A DNA stretch of 64,000 nucleotides from Solen grandis (lineage: Eukaryota > Mollusca > Bivalvia > Adapedonta > Solenidae): assembly GCA_021229015.1 (NCBI GenBank), contig CM037788.1:47469520-47533519 (forward strand), in the 5' to 3' direction. Below, piece by piece: positions 12,209-23,469 of this stretch (positions are counted from its first letter, which is position 1; the number at the start of each line of letters is the position of its first letter). Below the pieces are notes generated by a model. It was not told the origin of the DNA, searched no databases, and saw nothing but the letters and a program-made list of their open reading frames with translations. A program made the translations under genes and the position numbers.

Positions 12209-15200
12209 GTAAAGTGTTACAGTTTTTAAAAGGGAATTTTTTTCTTCTTTTTAGCTCACCTGAGCACAACGTGCTCATGGTGAGCTATTGTGATTGCCCT
12301 TGTCTGTCATCCATGTGTGCGTCAAAAATTTTGTTTAATCAACATCTCCTCCTAAACCACTTGGTCAAATTTAATGAAAATGGCCTGGGATGTTCCTTGC
12401 ATGAAGCTCTACCAAAGTTGTTTAAATGGTTCTGGTCCGTTGCATATCTGGGTCATAGGAGCTAAAAATAGATTTTTAAAGTGAAATCTTTAAAAATCTT
12501 CTCTGAAACCGCAAGGCTAAGAGCTTAGATATTTGGTGTGTGGCATTGTCTTATGGACCTTTACCAAGTTTGTTCAAATCATGACCCTGGGGTTGAAATA
12601 GGCCCCGCCCAACTTGATTTTACAGACTTAAATAGGAAAAACTAGAAAAAAATTCTTGTCAGAAACCACAAGGCCTAGTGTTTATATATTTGGTGTGTAA
12701 CATGGCCTAGTAGACCATAACCAGATTTGTTAAAATCATGGCCATGGGGTCGAAATTGGCTCCGCCCCAGGGGTCACTTGATTTTACATAGAATTATTTA
12801 GGAAAAACTAGAAAAATCTATTTGTCAGAATTTAAACCACTAGGCCTAGAGTTTAGATATTTGGTGAGTAACATAACCTAATGAACATCTACCAATTTAG
12901 ATCAAATCATGGCCCTGGGGTCAAAATTGGCCCCACCCTAGGGGTCACTTGATTTTACTTGTGGACCTCAACCAAGTCTCCTTTAATCATGGCCCTGGTT
13001 TCAAAATTGACCCCGCCCCATGGGTTGCTTTGATATAGACTTATTAGAGCTATGACCTTCAAAGTTTGGGTGGCAGGTACAGATTTTTTGTTGAATTTAG
13101 ATGATCTTGCTGTACTTCTACATGGATTATGTATTCAGTATGATTTGTAATACAATAATTGGCATTGAGGGCAATGTTTCTCAGGTGAGTGATTCAGGGC
13201 CATCATGGCCCTCTTGTTTCTATACATTAAATTTCTTTGTGTTTCTAAGTCATTTCTACTTATATATATAATGTCAAACAACTGTTAAAGACATAGGAGT
13301 AGTTAAGAGCTTATTTCATATATGTTTCAGTAGGTTTGAAGCTGTAATATCTAGGACTATAATTGACAAGTTAATGGCCTTCAGCTGGTATCATTGTTTC
13401 TTTGCATCCATTTTCAGGACCATTCACAGCAGCACTTGTAAATAGGTTTGGTAGTCGGAAGGTGGCAATGGCGGGCAGCATGGTCACATGCGTGGCATTC
13501 CTAGTCAGTACGCAGATGCCAAGTGTCCTGACCTTGACAGTCACCTACGGCTTTGTGGCAGGTAAGGTTTTGACTGGCTTGAAAATAATACTGGTCTAAA
13601 TTTTAATCATACTCTTTAGAAATATACACATAGAGACTTATAGTAATACAATCGCTTTTACTAGGTTGATTTATATGCTGTTGTGTTTTTTAGAGCTTCA
13701 CTGTAGTTTCTATATTTCTCTTTTCAGGATTTGGGATGGGAATGGTGCATATTTCAGCAATTGTGATTGTCAGTCAGTGGTTTGAACACAAGCGAGCATT
13801 CGCTACAGGAATGGCACTCATGGGTTCTGGTGTTGGTGTACTCATATTCCCGCCGTTATATGGCGGACTCATAGAAAACAATGACTGGAAAAACGCAACT
13901 GTAATCATAGGGGCTCTTTTCCTGAATTGTGCAGTAGGCGGAGCATTGTTCCGGCCTCTGACCCACGCAAAGTCGAAAGGGATGAAAAGGGGAGTTATTC
14001 AAAGAGGTGCAATAATGAAGGCTTTAATAGCAGAGAAGGAACGTCAGCGAACGATCTCAAATGGCTCGTTAGATAATTGTATTATAACTAAAGACAATCG
14101 TTTAATTAAGATAGATAAAATAGATGTTAAAAATAAAAGTAATTCTTACATTAATAGATTAAAAGAAACTTTTGGATTCAGTTCACGAAGTTTAAATAGA
14201 TCGAAGAATTCATTAGTTGTTCCTAAGGTGGTCGTGACTGACCCCGTGTACAAAGGGCCGAAAGCTTCCCCTAAGCCAGGAGTTCACAGTAAAACTGTAC
14301 AACCAGCCCCTTCTTCTACCCCTCCAACCCCTAAAAGGGACAGCGGATGTGGTAGCCTTGACTCACCAAATTTGAAATCTAAAAGCTATGAAGCCTTGCC
14401 ATCGGACGATCCCTGGGATCGAAATTTAGTCGTGAGCCTTCCATCTAAGTGTGGGAACGTGAGTGTTAGTGACAGGAATTTGACCAGTTCCAGCACACCA
14501 AAGAAAGCTTACTCAGAAAGACTGGACCCAATGTCCTTCCCCAGTTGCAATACCTCTCCAGCAGGAAGCTCTCGGAGCGTGAACACACGAGCTAGCACTG
14601 TGTCAAATGGTAGAAACTTTATCCCGATGTCTTGCACCAGTAACACAAGTGTTATGACTATCCCTAGTGTCCACTCAGTAGAAATGAGCACTATCTACGA
14701 ACACGAGGAATTAACAGATTTCAAGTTTTTGAGGAAAATCTGCAAACAATTTGACCTCATGCTGTTGAAATCACCAACTTTCCTGCTACTGTTGCTGTCT
14801 GGCTTCCTAACCATGTTTGGTAAGTTCACAGAGGAACACATATTTATCTTATGTTTACATAGTATACAAAAGTTAATTCCAGAAATATTTTGCTAAGTGT
14901 CTGAGCATGATTTGTGTTTTTCATTATTAAAAGAAAATAGATGTGGGGAGTCAAACTTCAAATTTAATTGACTTTCTTATTTATGGATGTTTTATTCATA
15001 TACATAAGTCACTATTTGTACATTGATTGTTGTTGTTTAATTTTCAACAGCATGAAACACATTTAGTGTGACAGGTTCAGGGTTTTCTCATTAACCTCTT
15101 TTTATGCTGATGGAAAGGCGGCATTAAGTTTTAGCATTGCTTTTCACTTGGCGATGATGTCTATTTGGCCACACTCATCTCCAACTACATTATACACTGC

Positions 15201-18161
15201 AGTCTCATTTACAGATTAGTCAATATTGAGTGGATTTGTGTCTGAAGTGTTTGCCAAATCCTTAACCCTTTCCCTCATATATACTCATTTTGACGCCCTC
15301 AATAGGTATCACATAAAGCCTGATCTGCAGAAAACCACAGTTAAACCTTACCAAATTTAATTATAAAGTCCTCATTTCCAGACCACTGAGGAGCAGCGAA
15401 CAGCATAAAACCTGATCAGCCTGCGAGTTACTCATAGATCTTTTCATGGTGTCCTCTATGAGGGAAAGGGTTAAGTGGGGTAGTTATTTTTGTTTAATCT
15501 GAGTTGGGAAGTCAGGGTTATCCATCCGCTGATGACCTCGATCCCTACATAAGTTCAAGTTTTGAACACAGAAGGTGCATTGCCCTTAACGGTTTTACAC
15601 TGAAAGATACGATCTCGTTTCTTCAAAGTCTAATCTGATTATTACAGTCATGCAAGGACTTATACATTATTAGGTCATCCCGTGTTAACAGACGTTCAGC
15701 TAGTATGCATATAACAAGGTTTTGTTAAAGTCTTGCTTAATATGGGTAATATGAGAGATTAATGACACAGATTGTATGTGATGCCATATCAGTGTGAATA
15801 TTAAATATTCAACCTCATTGTCGGCAGTTTGATTTTTAGCTCACCTGAGCACATGTGCTCAGGATGAGCTATTAGGATCGATGTATGTCTTTTGTCCGTC
15901 AATCCGTCTTCTTCAATCAGTTTGTTTGCACTCTGGCATCTTCATTTCATAAACGATCATCTTCAAATTTTATACAATGTTTATTACCATAATATCCCAG
16001 CCACATTAGATTATTTTTCACTTGTTTTGAAATGTATATGATGCTGAAATAAGGCCTCTCAATTGATAGTTTATCAGACTTTGTCATGTGTTTTGATGCA
16101 AAGTCAAGTGGGAATAAGAATAAATAGCTATAACCTTACTATTATAACATAATCACTTGTCTCTCATATTCATCCCTTTATCTCATAAAGACTCATTTTG
16201 ATGCCTTGGCATACAGAAGTCCCAGATCAGACGGCTTTTTCCAGGTGGTTTCTGATCAGGGTCTCCTCTGTTTTCTCATACTTTATTGTAGCTCAGATTT
16301 GATGCAGTCTACAACAGGAAGAAAAATCCATTGTTTTATGTACCATTTAAATATCAATAAATGAATATTCAAAAAGTCGTATACTGGAACATGAGTACCC
16401 ATGAGTTAAAGGGTTAACGCTGGCAGAGGACTTAATTTATGGTGTTGTATTTTTTCAGGCTTTATCATTCCATACGTTCACTTACCAAGGAAGGCTTTGG
16501 GGCTAGACGTATCACCAAACAATGCGAAGTTTCTGATCTCGATCCTGTGGGTGGCGAACATGATTGGGCGCCCAATTCTGGGCTGGGTTGCAGACCGACC
16601 ATGGTCAAGCTCGGTCCAGATGAACAACATATTGCTCTTTTTCGCTGGAGTGTTGTCTTTCTGTACCAAACAGTATGATAACAATGAATTATTGTCCTTC
16701 TACGCTGCCACTTTTGGTTTGTTAACAGGTGAGTAATTTTGATTCAACAGTTAGAAGTTGTAAGACCTTAGCAAGCCTGTAAAAGACAAAAAAAAATAAT
16801 TTGAATTATGACATTGTTTAATAATGGTGATATAATATCTTGATTGAATTAAGTTTATGACTGAAAATATGAGTATTTAAGTATTCACGGTTTGGTGTGA
16901 AAAATTGCATTCCATTTTGTTTGTTCCCATTTCATGGACACTTGAGCTTGAAATCCTGATACCTTCATTTAAAATACAGATAAGCTTAACTGTACTCTAT
17001 GAGCACAGAAATTCGACTTTTTTCTGCTGACAAGAGTGAAACTTGCTGTCAGTTCAATCTTGCCTTCCCATAGCACTAGTTAAAGCATGGCTTAATCAGG
17101 CTCACTTTTGTGGTAAATACATCCTCAATGTCTTGTTATGATGATAATTAATTATCCCTGCCTTTCTGTTTCAGCTGCCTTCTTGACCCTAAGGTCCATC
17201 ATGCTTATTGAACTCTTCGGGAAGGAAAGACTGACCAGTTCATTTGGGCTGCTTACCTGTTTCCAGGGCTTGGCACTGCTAGCTGGGTACCAGCTTGCAG
17301 GTAGGTTGTACTTGGTACCTTATGAGTCTTTATTATTATACCCCTACCACTGGCGGGGTATATAGGAATCACGTCTGGCAAGTCAGTCAGTCCGTCTCAA
17401 GGTAATGGGACATTTGTTATTTAGTATATCCCTAACTCATGGAAGTGAGGGCTATATGGACATCAGACTTGTCACATCCCATCTTACGCTCACATTACAT
17501 GAAGGATAAGTAGGTTACAATAAATGGTATAAATCACTTATAATTTTAACTGATCCAAGCATCATGGTGAAGAATGTGTCACCTCCAGTGGCAGCTATAG
17601 TTTCAACGACTGATTGTAATCTTGATTATAATGTTACGCTAGACTGCCCTAAAATATATCATACTCTTAAACAATTAAAAATCATACAAGAGTTTGACAA
17701 CTGTGCATTTTGACCTTGCTTTCAGTAGCTTCCCTTGTTCAATATTCAAATGCTGATTTGACAGAAGTTGAATTTAATTTGGATTTGTTAATTGTTCCGC
17801 CTTCTAGTCAAATGCTCTTGTGTTTATTTTGTAAAACTATGAAACAGAAAGTAAGTGATGGATCACAAAATACACTAATTGTGTGATAAATCTTTGGGCA
17901 TTTCTAGGCAGTTCCTGTATTCCTGTCAATAGTAGTAATAACTTTCTACCTCTTCTTGCAGACAAGTGTGAACCTGATGCAGCCTTCTATGCGGTTGGTG
18001 CACTTCTTGTGGGTGCAGGCCTGACTGGTTTCCCGCTGAACCGTGTGAAGAAATGGGAGCAGGATCGTATGAGCGGGTTGCAGATTGTTAATATCGAGGA
18101 GATTCCTGCTACCGCTGAGCTAGAGACTCTGCATGTAGAACATTGCGAGAGTTCCATGTAA
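11938..18161 (+). CDS. SLC16-family monocarboxylate transporter (MCT9/12/14-like), six coding exons
   Basis: This is a plasma-membrane transporter of the major facilitator superfamily. Joining 11938-12208, 13418-13561, 13728-14819, 16459-16728, 17175-17300 and 17962-18161 gives 2103 nt, or 700 residues plus stop, with every intron GT-AG and phase 1. The TM1 signature DGGWGW is at residues 32-37. 'WFEHKRAFATG' in the TM4-TM5 region and 'GRP' in TM8 (Arg540) match family patterns. Twelve helices are likely: six before and six after a polar, Ser/Pro-rich cytosolic loop at about residues 217-482. This loop makes the protein longer than the roughly 450-520 residues usual for MCTs. By eye, the MCT1 TM1 lysine and TM8 aspartate positions are Phe55 and Asn536, so lactate/proton symport is not supported. 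Family assignment is firm; subtype and substrate are inference. Confidence 0.93.
12253..13219 (+). mobile_element. Hairpin-ended repeat element L1c with internal tandem core (pearl/HINE-like), in intron 1
   Basis: The left end, right after a T-rich stretch, is a near-perfect palindrome at 12253-12286 (AGCTCACC TGAGCAC .. GTGCTCA GGTGAGCT). The right end has CTCAGGTGAG at 13180-13189, the reverse complement of CTCACCTGAG at 12255-12264, followed by the palindrome at 13196-13212 around 'agggccatcatggccct'. Between them lie about four tandem core units, each with a 'ggccctggggtcaaaattgg' motif, spaced about 155-170 bp apart with one short unit. Subterminal inverted repeats, a central tandem array and a terminal hairpin are the plan of Helentron-associated elements and of the bivalve pearl family. 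There is no coding capacity. The family name is inferred from structure. Confidence 0.75.
13418..13561 (+). CDS. SLC16 coding exon 2 (residues 91-138 plus split codon)
   Basis: The acceptor is TTTTCAG at 13416-13417. The exon encodes 'GGPFTAALVNRFGSRKVAMA' and the next helix, a typical SLC16 TM2-TM4 segment with the RxGxRxV loop motif. The donor is GCAG|GTAAGG. The exon is 144 nt, a multiple of three. Confidence 0.93.
13728..14819 (+). CDS. SLC16 coding exon 3 (residues 139-502 plus 1 nt; carries the central loop)
   Basis: The acceptor is CTTTTCAG at 13726-13727 and the donor TTTG|GTAAGT at 14820. This 1092-nt exon encodes TM4-TM6, the whole large loop and the start of TM7. The loop starts basic (KSKGMKRGVIQRG), becomes rich in Ser, Pro and Thr in the middle (for example 'SSTPPTPKRDSGCGS'), and ends with 'STIYEHEELTDF' and 'LRKICKQFDLMLLKSP' just before TM7. 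Such a loop may carry phosphorylation sites. No domain was recognised in it. Confidence 0.93.
15266..15470. mobile_element. 205-bp MITE flanked by TTAA, in intron 3
   Basis: Perfect 14-bp terminal inverted repeats, CCCTTTCCCTCATA at 15266-15279 and its reverse complement at 15457-15470, are bordered by TTAA at 15262-15265 and 15471-15474. A TTAA target duplication and termini beginning CCC are hallmarks of piggyBac-type transposition. There is no coding capacity. It belongs to the same broad family as the repeats at about 1.4, 16.2 and 51.6 kb. Confidence 0.8.
15838..15990 (+). mobile_element. Truncated left end of the hairpin-ended element, in intron 3
   Basis: The terminal palindrome at 15838-15870 (AGCTCACCTGAGCAC / GTGCTCAGGATGAGCT) is followed by 'tgtccgtcaatccgtc' and about 100 bp of related sequence. 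No core array or right end follows. The 3' limit is a guess. Confidence 0.65.
16174..16413. mobile_element. TTAA-associated MITE, older copy, in intron 3
   Basis: The left terminus CCCTTTATCTCATAAAG at 16174 pairs imperfectly with the right terminus (reverse complement CCCTTTAACTCATGGGT) ending at 16413. TTAA is kept at 16414-16417 and decayed on the left. The interior shares 'actcattttgatgcc', 'gatcagggtctcctctgttt' and 'aaaaatcca' with the copies at 1.4 and 51.6 kb. Confidence 0.65.
16459..16728 (+). CDS. SLC16 coding exon 4 (residues 503-592 plus 1 nt)
   Basis: The acceptor is TTTTTTCAG at 16457-16458 and the donor ACAG|GTGAGT at 16729. It encodes TM7 ('FIIPYVHLPRKALGL'), TM8 with 'ANMIGRPILGWVADR', and TM9. 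Arg540 aligns by eye with the essential TM8 arginine of MCT1, while Asn536 occupies the position of its partner aspartate. The exon is 270 nt. Confidence 0.93.
17175..17300 (+). CDS. SLC16 coding exon 5 (residues 593-634 plus 1 nt)
   Basis: The acceptor is TGTTTCAG at 17173-17174 and the donor GCAG|GTAGGT at 17301. It encodes 'AAFLTLRSIMLIELFGKERL' and 'TSSFGLLTCFQGLALLAGYQ', the typical TM10-TM11 segment of SLC16 proteins with the LFGxExL and QGxA patterns. The exon is 126 nt. Confidence 0.9.
17333..17400 (+). repeat. Fragment of a dispersed repeat in intron 5
   Basis: 'tatacccctaccactggcgg' then 'ggtatataggaatcac' and 'cagtcagtcagtccgtc' resembles in layout the repeats at 40.0 and 50.6 kb (GC-rich inverted start, then a GTCN-repeat stretch). 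Exact limits are not visible. Confidence 0.4.
17962..18161 (+). CDS. SLC16 coding exon 6 with stop (residues 635-700)
   Basis: The acceptor is CTTCTTGCAG at 17960-17961. It encodes TM12 ('AAFYAVGALLVGAGLTG') and a short acidic C-terminal tail ending CESSM, with TAA at 18159-18161. At the exon 5-6 junction the protein reads '..LAG' then 'DKCEPDAAFY', about four residues shorter than the usual AGxLYDxTGxY-like SLC16 pattern. No other phase-compatible splice site was found close by. Confidence 0.85.
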
Positions 18162-21100
18162 ACATGTGTCTCGACACATCTGCAAAGTGCTGATTGCTTT
18201 GCGTTGTCATGGTAATTATCTTGTTAACAAGGCACTATTTAGGGAACTTAACCAATGCCAGTGCAATTTGATGGACAAGAGAATGTGATTTGCCAAGCAC
18301 TAGGGTTTTTGGTGCTGAAGCCTTGTTCAAACTTAATACAACAACTATCACTTCATGTTGTAGAACTAGATTTGGTCACTCTTTTCTCTGAAATGTATAT
18401 GTATATATGAAGTCATGATTTTTGAATTCTTAGTAAATTTTGTGTCATTTGTGATTTAAAAACAAAACAAAACGTTAGTATATATTGATATGAGAAAGGT
18501 AATCTACATTTAGTGTGTACTTTGTATTTTTGTAACAAAAGGTTCAGGTGATTTCAAGTAAGGTTGGATGTCATGTTTGTGTATTGATACTTTTGTGATG
18601 TCTGATATTTACCTGAGATTCCATTATTCTACTGTGGCAGGAAGTCTTATTTTTTATGATAGAATAGGTAATGTTACTTTACGTCTCAGTTCCTTAAAAA
18701 TATAAAGAATTGATGACGTTTTGGCCTGCAGTGCAGAGCAACTCGCCATGTTGGTGCATTTTTATCTCTGAGAATTTTTTATTCTTTTTCGTATGTAGGC
18801 TAAATACCTATTAAATCTTTATATTTGTTTCTAGACACAGTATTTGTGACGACGCTGAGCATTTATACAAGTTAAAGTCTCTCCTTGTTGGTATAAGATA
18901 ATAGCAGAAAATCTTCAAATGAAATCATTTTATGAATCGCAATGATTTAAAGAGAGATTTATGATATAGCTGAATGTTGTAGGTTTTTTGTATCAATAGT
19001 TTGTGTAGAAACTTTCATAAGTTGCAATCAGGGTGTTTACGATACATGTACATTGTATTAGTAGAATATACTAGATGTTGGTTTGAGGGTAGTGCTGCAA
19101 CACTGCTGTAAGGTAGAGGGAAATCATTGCCATGGCTTGTATTGTTGTTATATAATCTGCAACAGTTACCACGGAAACTATACCAGAATTTGACAAATCA
19201 TACCTGTGATAAAATAATGGTATGTGCTAAAAATAAGCAAATGTGATATAGATTTGTATATTTTTTTCCATTTAAGGTTACAGATATATCTTTTAAGAAT
19301 TTTTCCATTGTAAGGCAAGATTTGGGAATCTCAAAACCAGGGTTCTTGTATACTTTCACCGTGGTAAAGCGGGCAGTCAGGAGTTTTGTGGTCTGTAAAT
19401 GGGGCTGTTCACATGGAGCCGGACAGACAGGGTGGAGTCCACCTCAGACATTGGTAGTGATGATAACGAAAGTGATCTCGATTTTTCTTTTGTGTACAGT
19501 TTTATTATGATATTAAGATTTTGTATTGTTTGATGCTATTATATCATTAGATGTAGTGGATATGCATTATATATAATGACAGTTTTATGATAACTGACAT
19601 GTTAGTTGGTCAGTAAAACTGATAAAGTCATGTGTGGAGACTTTCAGCTTTCCTCTCTTGATATCCTCTTTATTCTTTCCGTTTCCTATGTATATATCTC
19701 TGTGGCTGAAAGTTAGTATACTCTTGCCAGCATTTGACTCTTGGGGAAATATTCCATTTATTTTATTTGCAAGCAAAATTTAAAGTTTCTTTTATCTTAA
19801 GCTTGTTTAAATTTACTGTTAGAATATTCATTTTTGTTTTCATGAAACAATTGTTTTTTATTGATTATGTTAAAGGATTTTCAGAGTTTTGAAAGAAGAT
19901 GTCAAAATGCTGAGCACACAATCCTTCCTGGCTTTTTTGTTAGAGGATTATTGTATTAGGGCACTGAAATTATATTCCTGTTAATCATTCAAATATAATT
20001 ATTGACGCAAAAAGGTCTCATAACAAATTCATAGGGCATTCTTGTCAGATATTGTATTAAAATGAGTGGATGTGAAAGATGTTAGTGTTTATTAGATTGA
20101 AAAGCGGCTGTCAAGAAGGATCAGTTAAAAAAAAACAAAGAATTGTTTAATAAAGGAGAAGAGTGGATCCTTTCAAGGGGACGTGTCTGTTCTGACAATC
20201 CTTTGTCTCCAGGGGACAGAATAAGCTGTGCTTGGGGAAAAAAATTTATAAATAGATTGTGGATATGTATGGTGCAAGGGAGGTAACTTTTACAAGTTCA
20301 TATTACTGCATTGAAAGTCAAACAGATTGTCCCCTTAAACGGAGGTGATGATACAGAATATCTGAGGGATTTGTATGTGAGTGTTTATGGATGACTACAA
20401 TAACCCTGAACCACAAGGAAGCTGCCTTTGTAATATCTTTAAAACAGTCTGAAACAATCTATTTTGAGAAGATCTTGACAGTTTGTTTGTTGTTGTTTTT
20501 TCAGTCGGATGGGACTTCCTTTGATTTAAAACAGCGTACTGAGTGGTACAGGGTTTGGTTGATATTTTGTTTGCCAGTACTCTCATTGTTGGACACTGAG
20601 TCTAGTGTAAAATCACTCATTCTGTGGTCAAGGTATTGGAGAGAGACAGGTTTTCTGTATCCTTGTTCATGTATTATTTGTTGCCAGTCTCCTGGTACAA
20701 AGCCTCTGCTTGTATATATACATCTTTCTGTACATTTTCATGTTGATATGTTAAATTACATTGTGCTTAAACACTGTGTTAGCGTCCGGGTACATATGTT
20801 TACACTCCGGTTGACGCAATCATGATTGATTATTTCTGATGATGAATTTTATCATTTTAATGCTTTTGTACATAACTTTCACATATGATGGACAAAAACT
20901 GTAGTTAGCTCAAATTTTACAATTGTCCAGGTTAGATACAGAGTGGTCTTAGAACGACAAGTAAGTTTAAATTTTTATGAACTTATTGCAATGAGACTTG
21001 ATTTTTATTTTTTACACTTTTTGTCCATCAGATATTTTATATATATATATATATGAGTATATATTTCCATGTACAGTGTTGATGTATGGCTCTCTATTGT

Positions 21101-22083
21101 CTTATTCACAGGCTTAGTTTTGTACTTTGTCATTTTAAGCTTCAAGCTTCTCTGTATGTTTGTCTTTTGTCTACATGTTTTACGGAAGGGATGGTCAAGT
21201 AGTGCTTGACTGTGTATGTTAGCTCAGGTGACCTGGTCAGTAATGGTCACTGCCATATTAACCAAATGTGTAAAAGTGAGTAGCATATAGGTTTTGATAT
21301 TATTTCTTTTTTATATGTGTAGGATTTTAAAAGATTTTAAAACCTGCTGGCCATACAGGGGTGTAACTCTTCAAATATGAATCTTGTCAGTCTAGAATAC
21401 AGCAAATATATCAACATGCAAATGTCATCTGATGCTAATGCAGACAATTATCACGCCAAGTTTTACTTGCAACATTCTCCAGACTCTGTGCTCATTATAA
21501 CTGTATTACACTTTGTTGGAGCTGCTGTGTAGTTTCAGATGGACCCAGTTGAGCAAAGTTAGGTGATAAAACATCATAGGGTTGAAGGTCATCTGTAAGG
21601 ACAGTTTTCAAGTAATAGATGACAAAATTTGACAGTTTCAAAAATTTGACAGTTTAAGAAACTGTGCCTTAGAGTCAGAGGTTTTCTATTGGGTCAACCT
21701 TGAGATAATTTCCCTTATATAAAAAGTAGCCTCATTTTGATGTATTTTCACTATTTTGTCATTGTAGCACTGCACAGCACATGGATTAGTTAATGTATTG
21801 GTTATAACAAAGGCCTAATTCTTAACCACTGTCCTGCTGACTGGAAAATAACTGTAAGGAGAAGACCATCAAAACCATGTAGAAATTGCTTTTTGCTTTT
21901 ACTGTGTGTATAATTCCTTTTAAACACATTGTGCTATTTGAGAAATTGTGTAAGTATATGTGTTTGTGAAAAAGTGTGCTTTTAGTGTTATGTTTTTCAA
22001 ACACTTCTTTTTTGTTTGTTTTGTTATGTTGTGGCCAAATATGTGCTAGATTATCGTTATTTTTACTTGTGTCATGCTTTTTC

Positions 22084-22123
<40 letters not shown>

Positions 22124-22830
22124 CACATCTTGTGCTCCTTTTTATGCTTTACGTTTTAGAAATGTTTGTAGACATTTCAGTAATGCACAAATGTTTGTGG
22201 ACATTTCTATAATACACAAACGTTCTGTCTGCTATGAATTCAAGTGCTGTTACTGTATTAAATAAAAAAAAAAGATAAAAAAAATGAATTCTTATTTTGG
22301 TTACTGGTACTGTTAATAAATAACATGTCCACTATTGCTAATAGTTTGCACACTTTTTGGATGATTAGAAAATTAATACATAATTTAAAAAAAAATGAAG
22401 ATGAATTTTAATTATGGTTACTAGTACTCCTTTTGAATTAGGTGTCCAAAGTTGCCATTGTTGTAGCACATTTTGTTTTCTTGCTACTAGTAAGTACACT
22501 TTTTGACTGTTTAGAAAATTAATATATTTTTGTCATTTCAAAATTAAGTTAAAAGTATAGAATATATAAATTCCATTGAAGTAGTATTAATGTATGATTT
22601 TGTCATAGCTATAATTTTGCTCTGTTTAGTAAACATTGTTTAAATTGTTCTTCTCATTGAATAAACTTAAAACATTTGGTAATGGCAGGAAGTAAAAAAC
22701 AATGGTACCACCTAGTATACTTTGATATTTATGGAAGACTTTTGAACAAATACTTTGAAAACGGTGATATGTTTGTATTCCATCTGTTACTTGAGAGAAC
22801 CTGATGGAAGGTTCTACTTTTAATAAAGTA
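18162..22830 (+). other. Probable 3' UTR and downstream flank of the SLC16 gene
   Basis: No coding exon is seen. AATAAA hexamers occur near 20149, 22261, 22664 and 22821, and an ATTAAA near 18810, so the polyadenylation site cannot be fixed. AT-rich text, sparse CpG and lack of obvious mobile elements to about 22 kb are compatible with a long 3' UTR. A 36-T tract lies at 22085-22120. A short 'tagctcaggtgacctggt' piece near 21219 resembles repeat ends elsewhere. Confidence 0.5.
22085..22120 (+). repeat. Poly-T tract (36 T)
   Basis: An uninterrupted T homopolymer, possibly the poly-A tail of an old minus-strand retrocopy or plain slippage. No element was recognised next to it. Confidence 0.9.
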
Positions 22831-23469
22831 TTTTATGACATTGAGTTAAAGGTCCTATTGAGAATGTTAAGACTCTTGTGTGTGAATGACTGCCCTGTGT
22901 GCCAGGGGTCAAATGTCAGAGATTTGGTGCTCAGGTAAACTGGATCTGATGAACTCATGTTATAGGATGAGACCATTAAATAAAACATGTTAAAAACAGG
23001 GAGTCTTGTGTGTTTATTTCTTATCCCACATTTGGAATGCTGATTGTTCATGTATTCATTATATATGAACACCATTTCTCTACTGCTATATCGACACATT
23101 TGTCATGTGTCTATCACCCTTCCCCCTTGATGGCACATTATGAGATTATGCCGGCAGGATACAACACGACAGTACAACGCCAGATCATGACAGCACTATA
23201 CACAGTCAGGATGGTATTATAAGGCGTACATTCTAAATATAAATACTAGTATGATAATAGGTAAAAGGTGGTATCAATCTGTCATGAGGTATTGTACCAT
23301 GATAGCGATCATACTGTTTCGCATATAGCATTGCTGATCTGTTCAGTATGGATTTTGTTATCTGAACCTGGCCCTAACAGGATTCCATAAACATGATGTG
23401 AAACTGATTTTGTTTTAGTAAAGATGAACATATTCTTGATGGTGGCATAGAGGTGACATGGTCATTCTA

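Noticed and set aside
12209..12465. Extension of SLC16 exon 1 to a stop at 12465
   Set aside because: A good GTAAAG donor at 12209 and an exact in-frame join to 13418; the extension runs into mobile-element DNA.
14820..14896. Extension of SLC16 exon 3 to a stop at 14896
   Set aside because: Strong GTAAGT donor at 14820 and continuation of TM7 in the exon at 16459.
21040..21060. TATA box in an AT-dinucleotide run
   Set aside because: Simple (TA)n repeat with no downstream gene on either strand.
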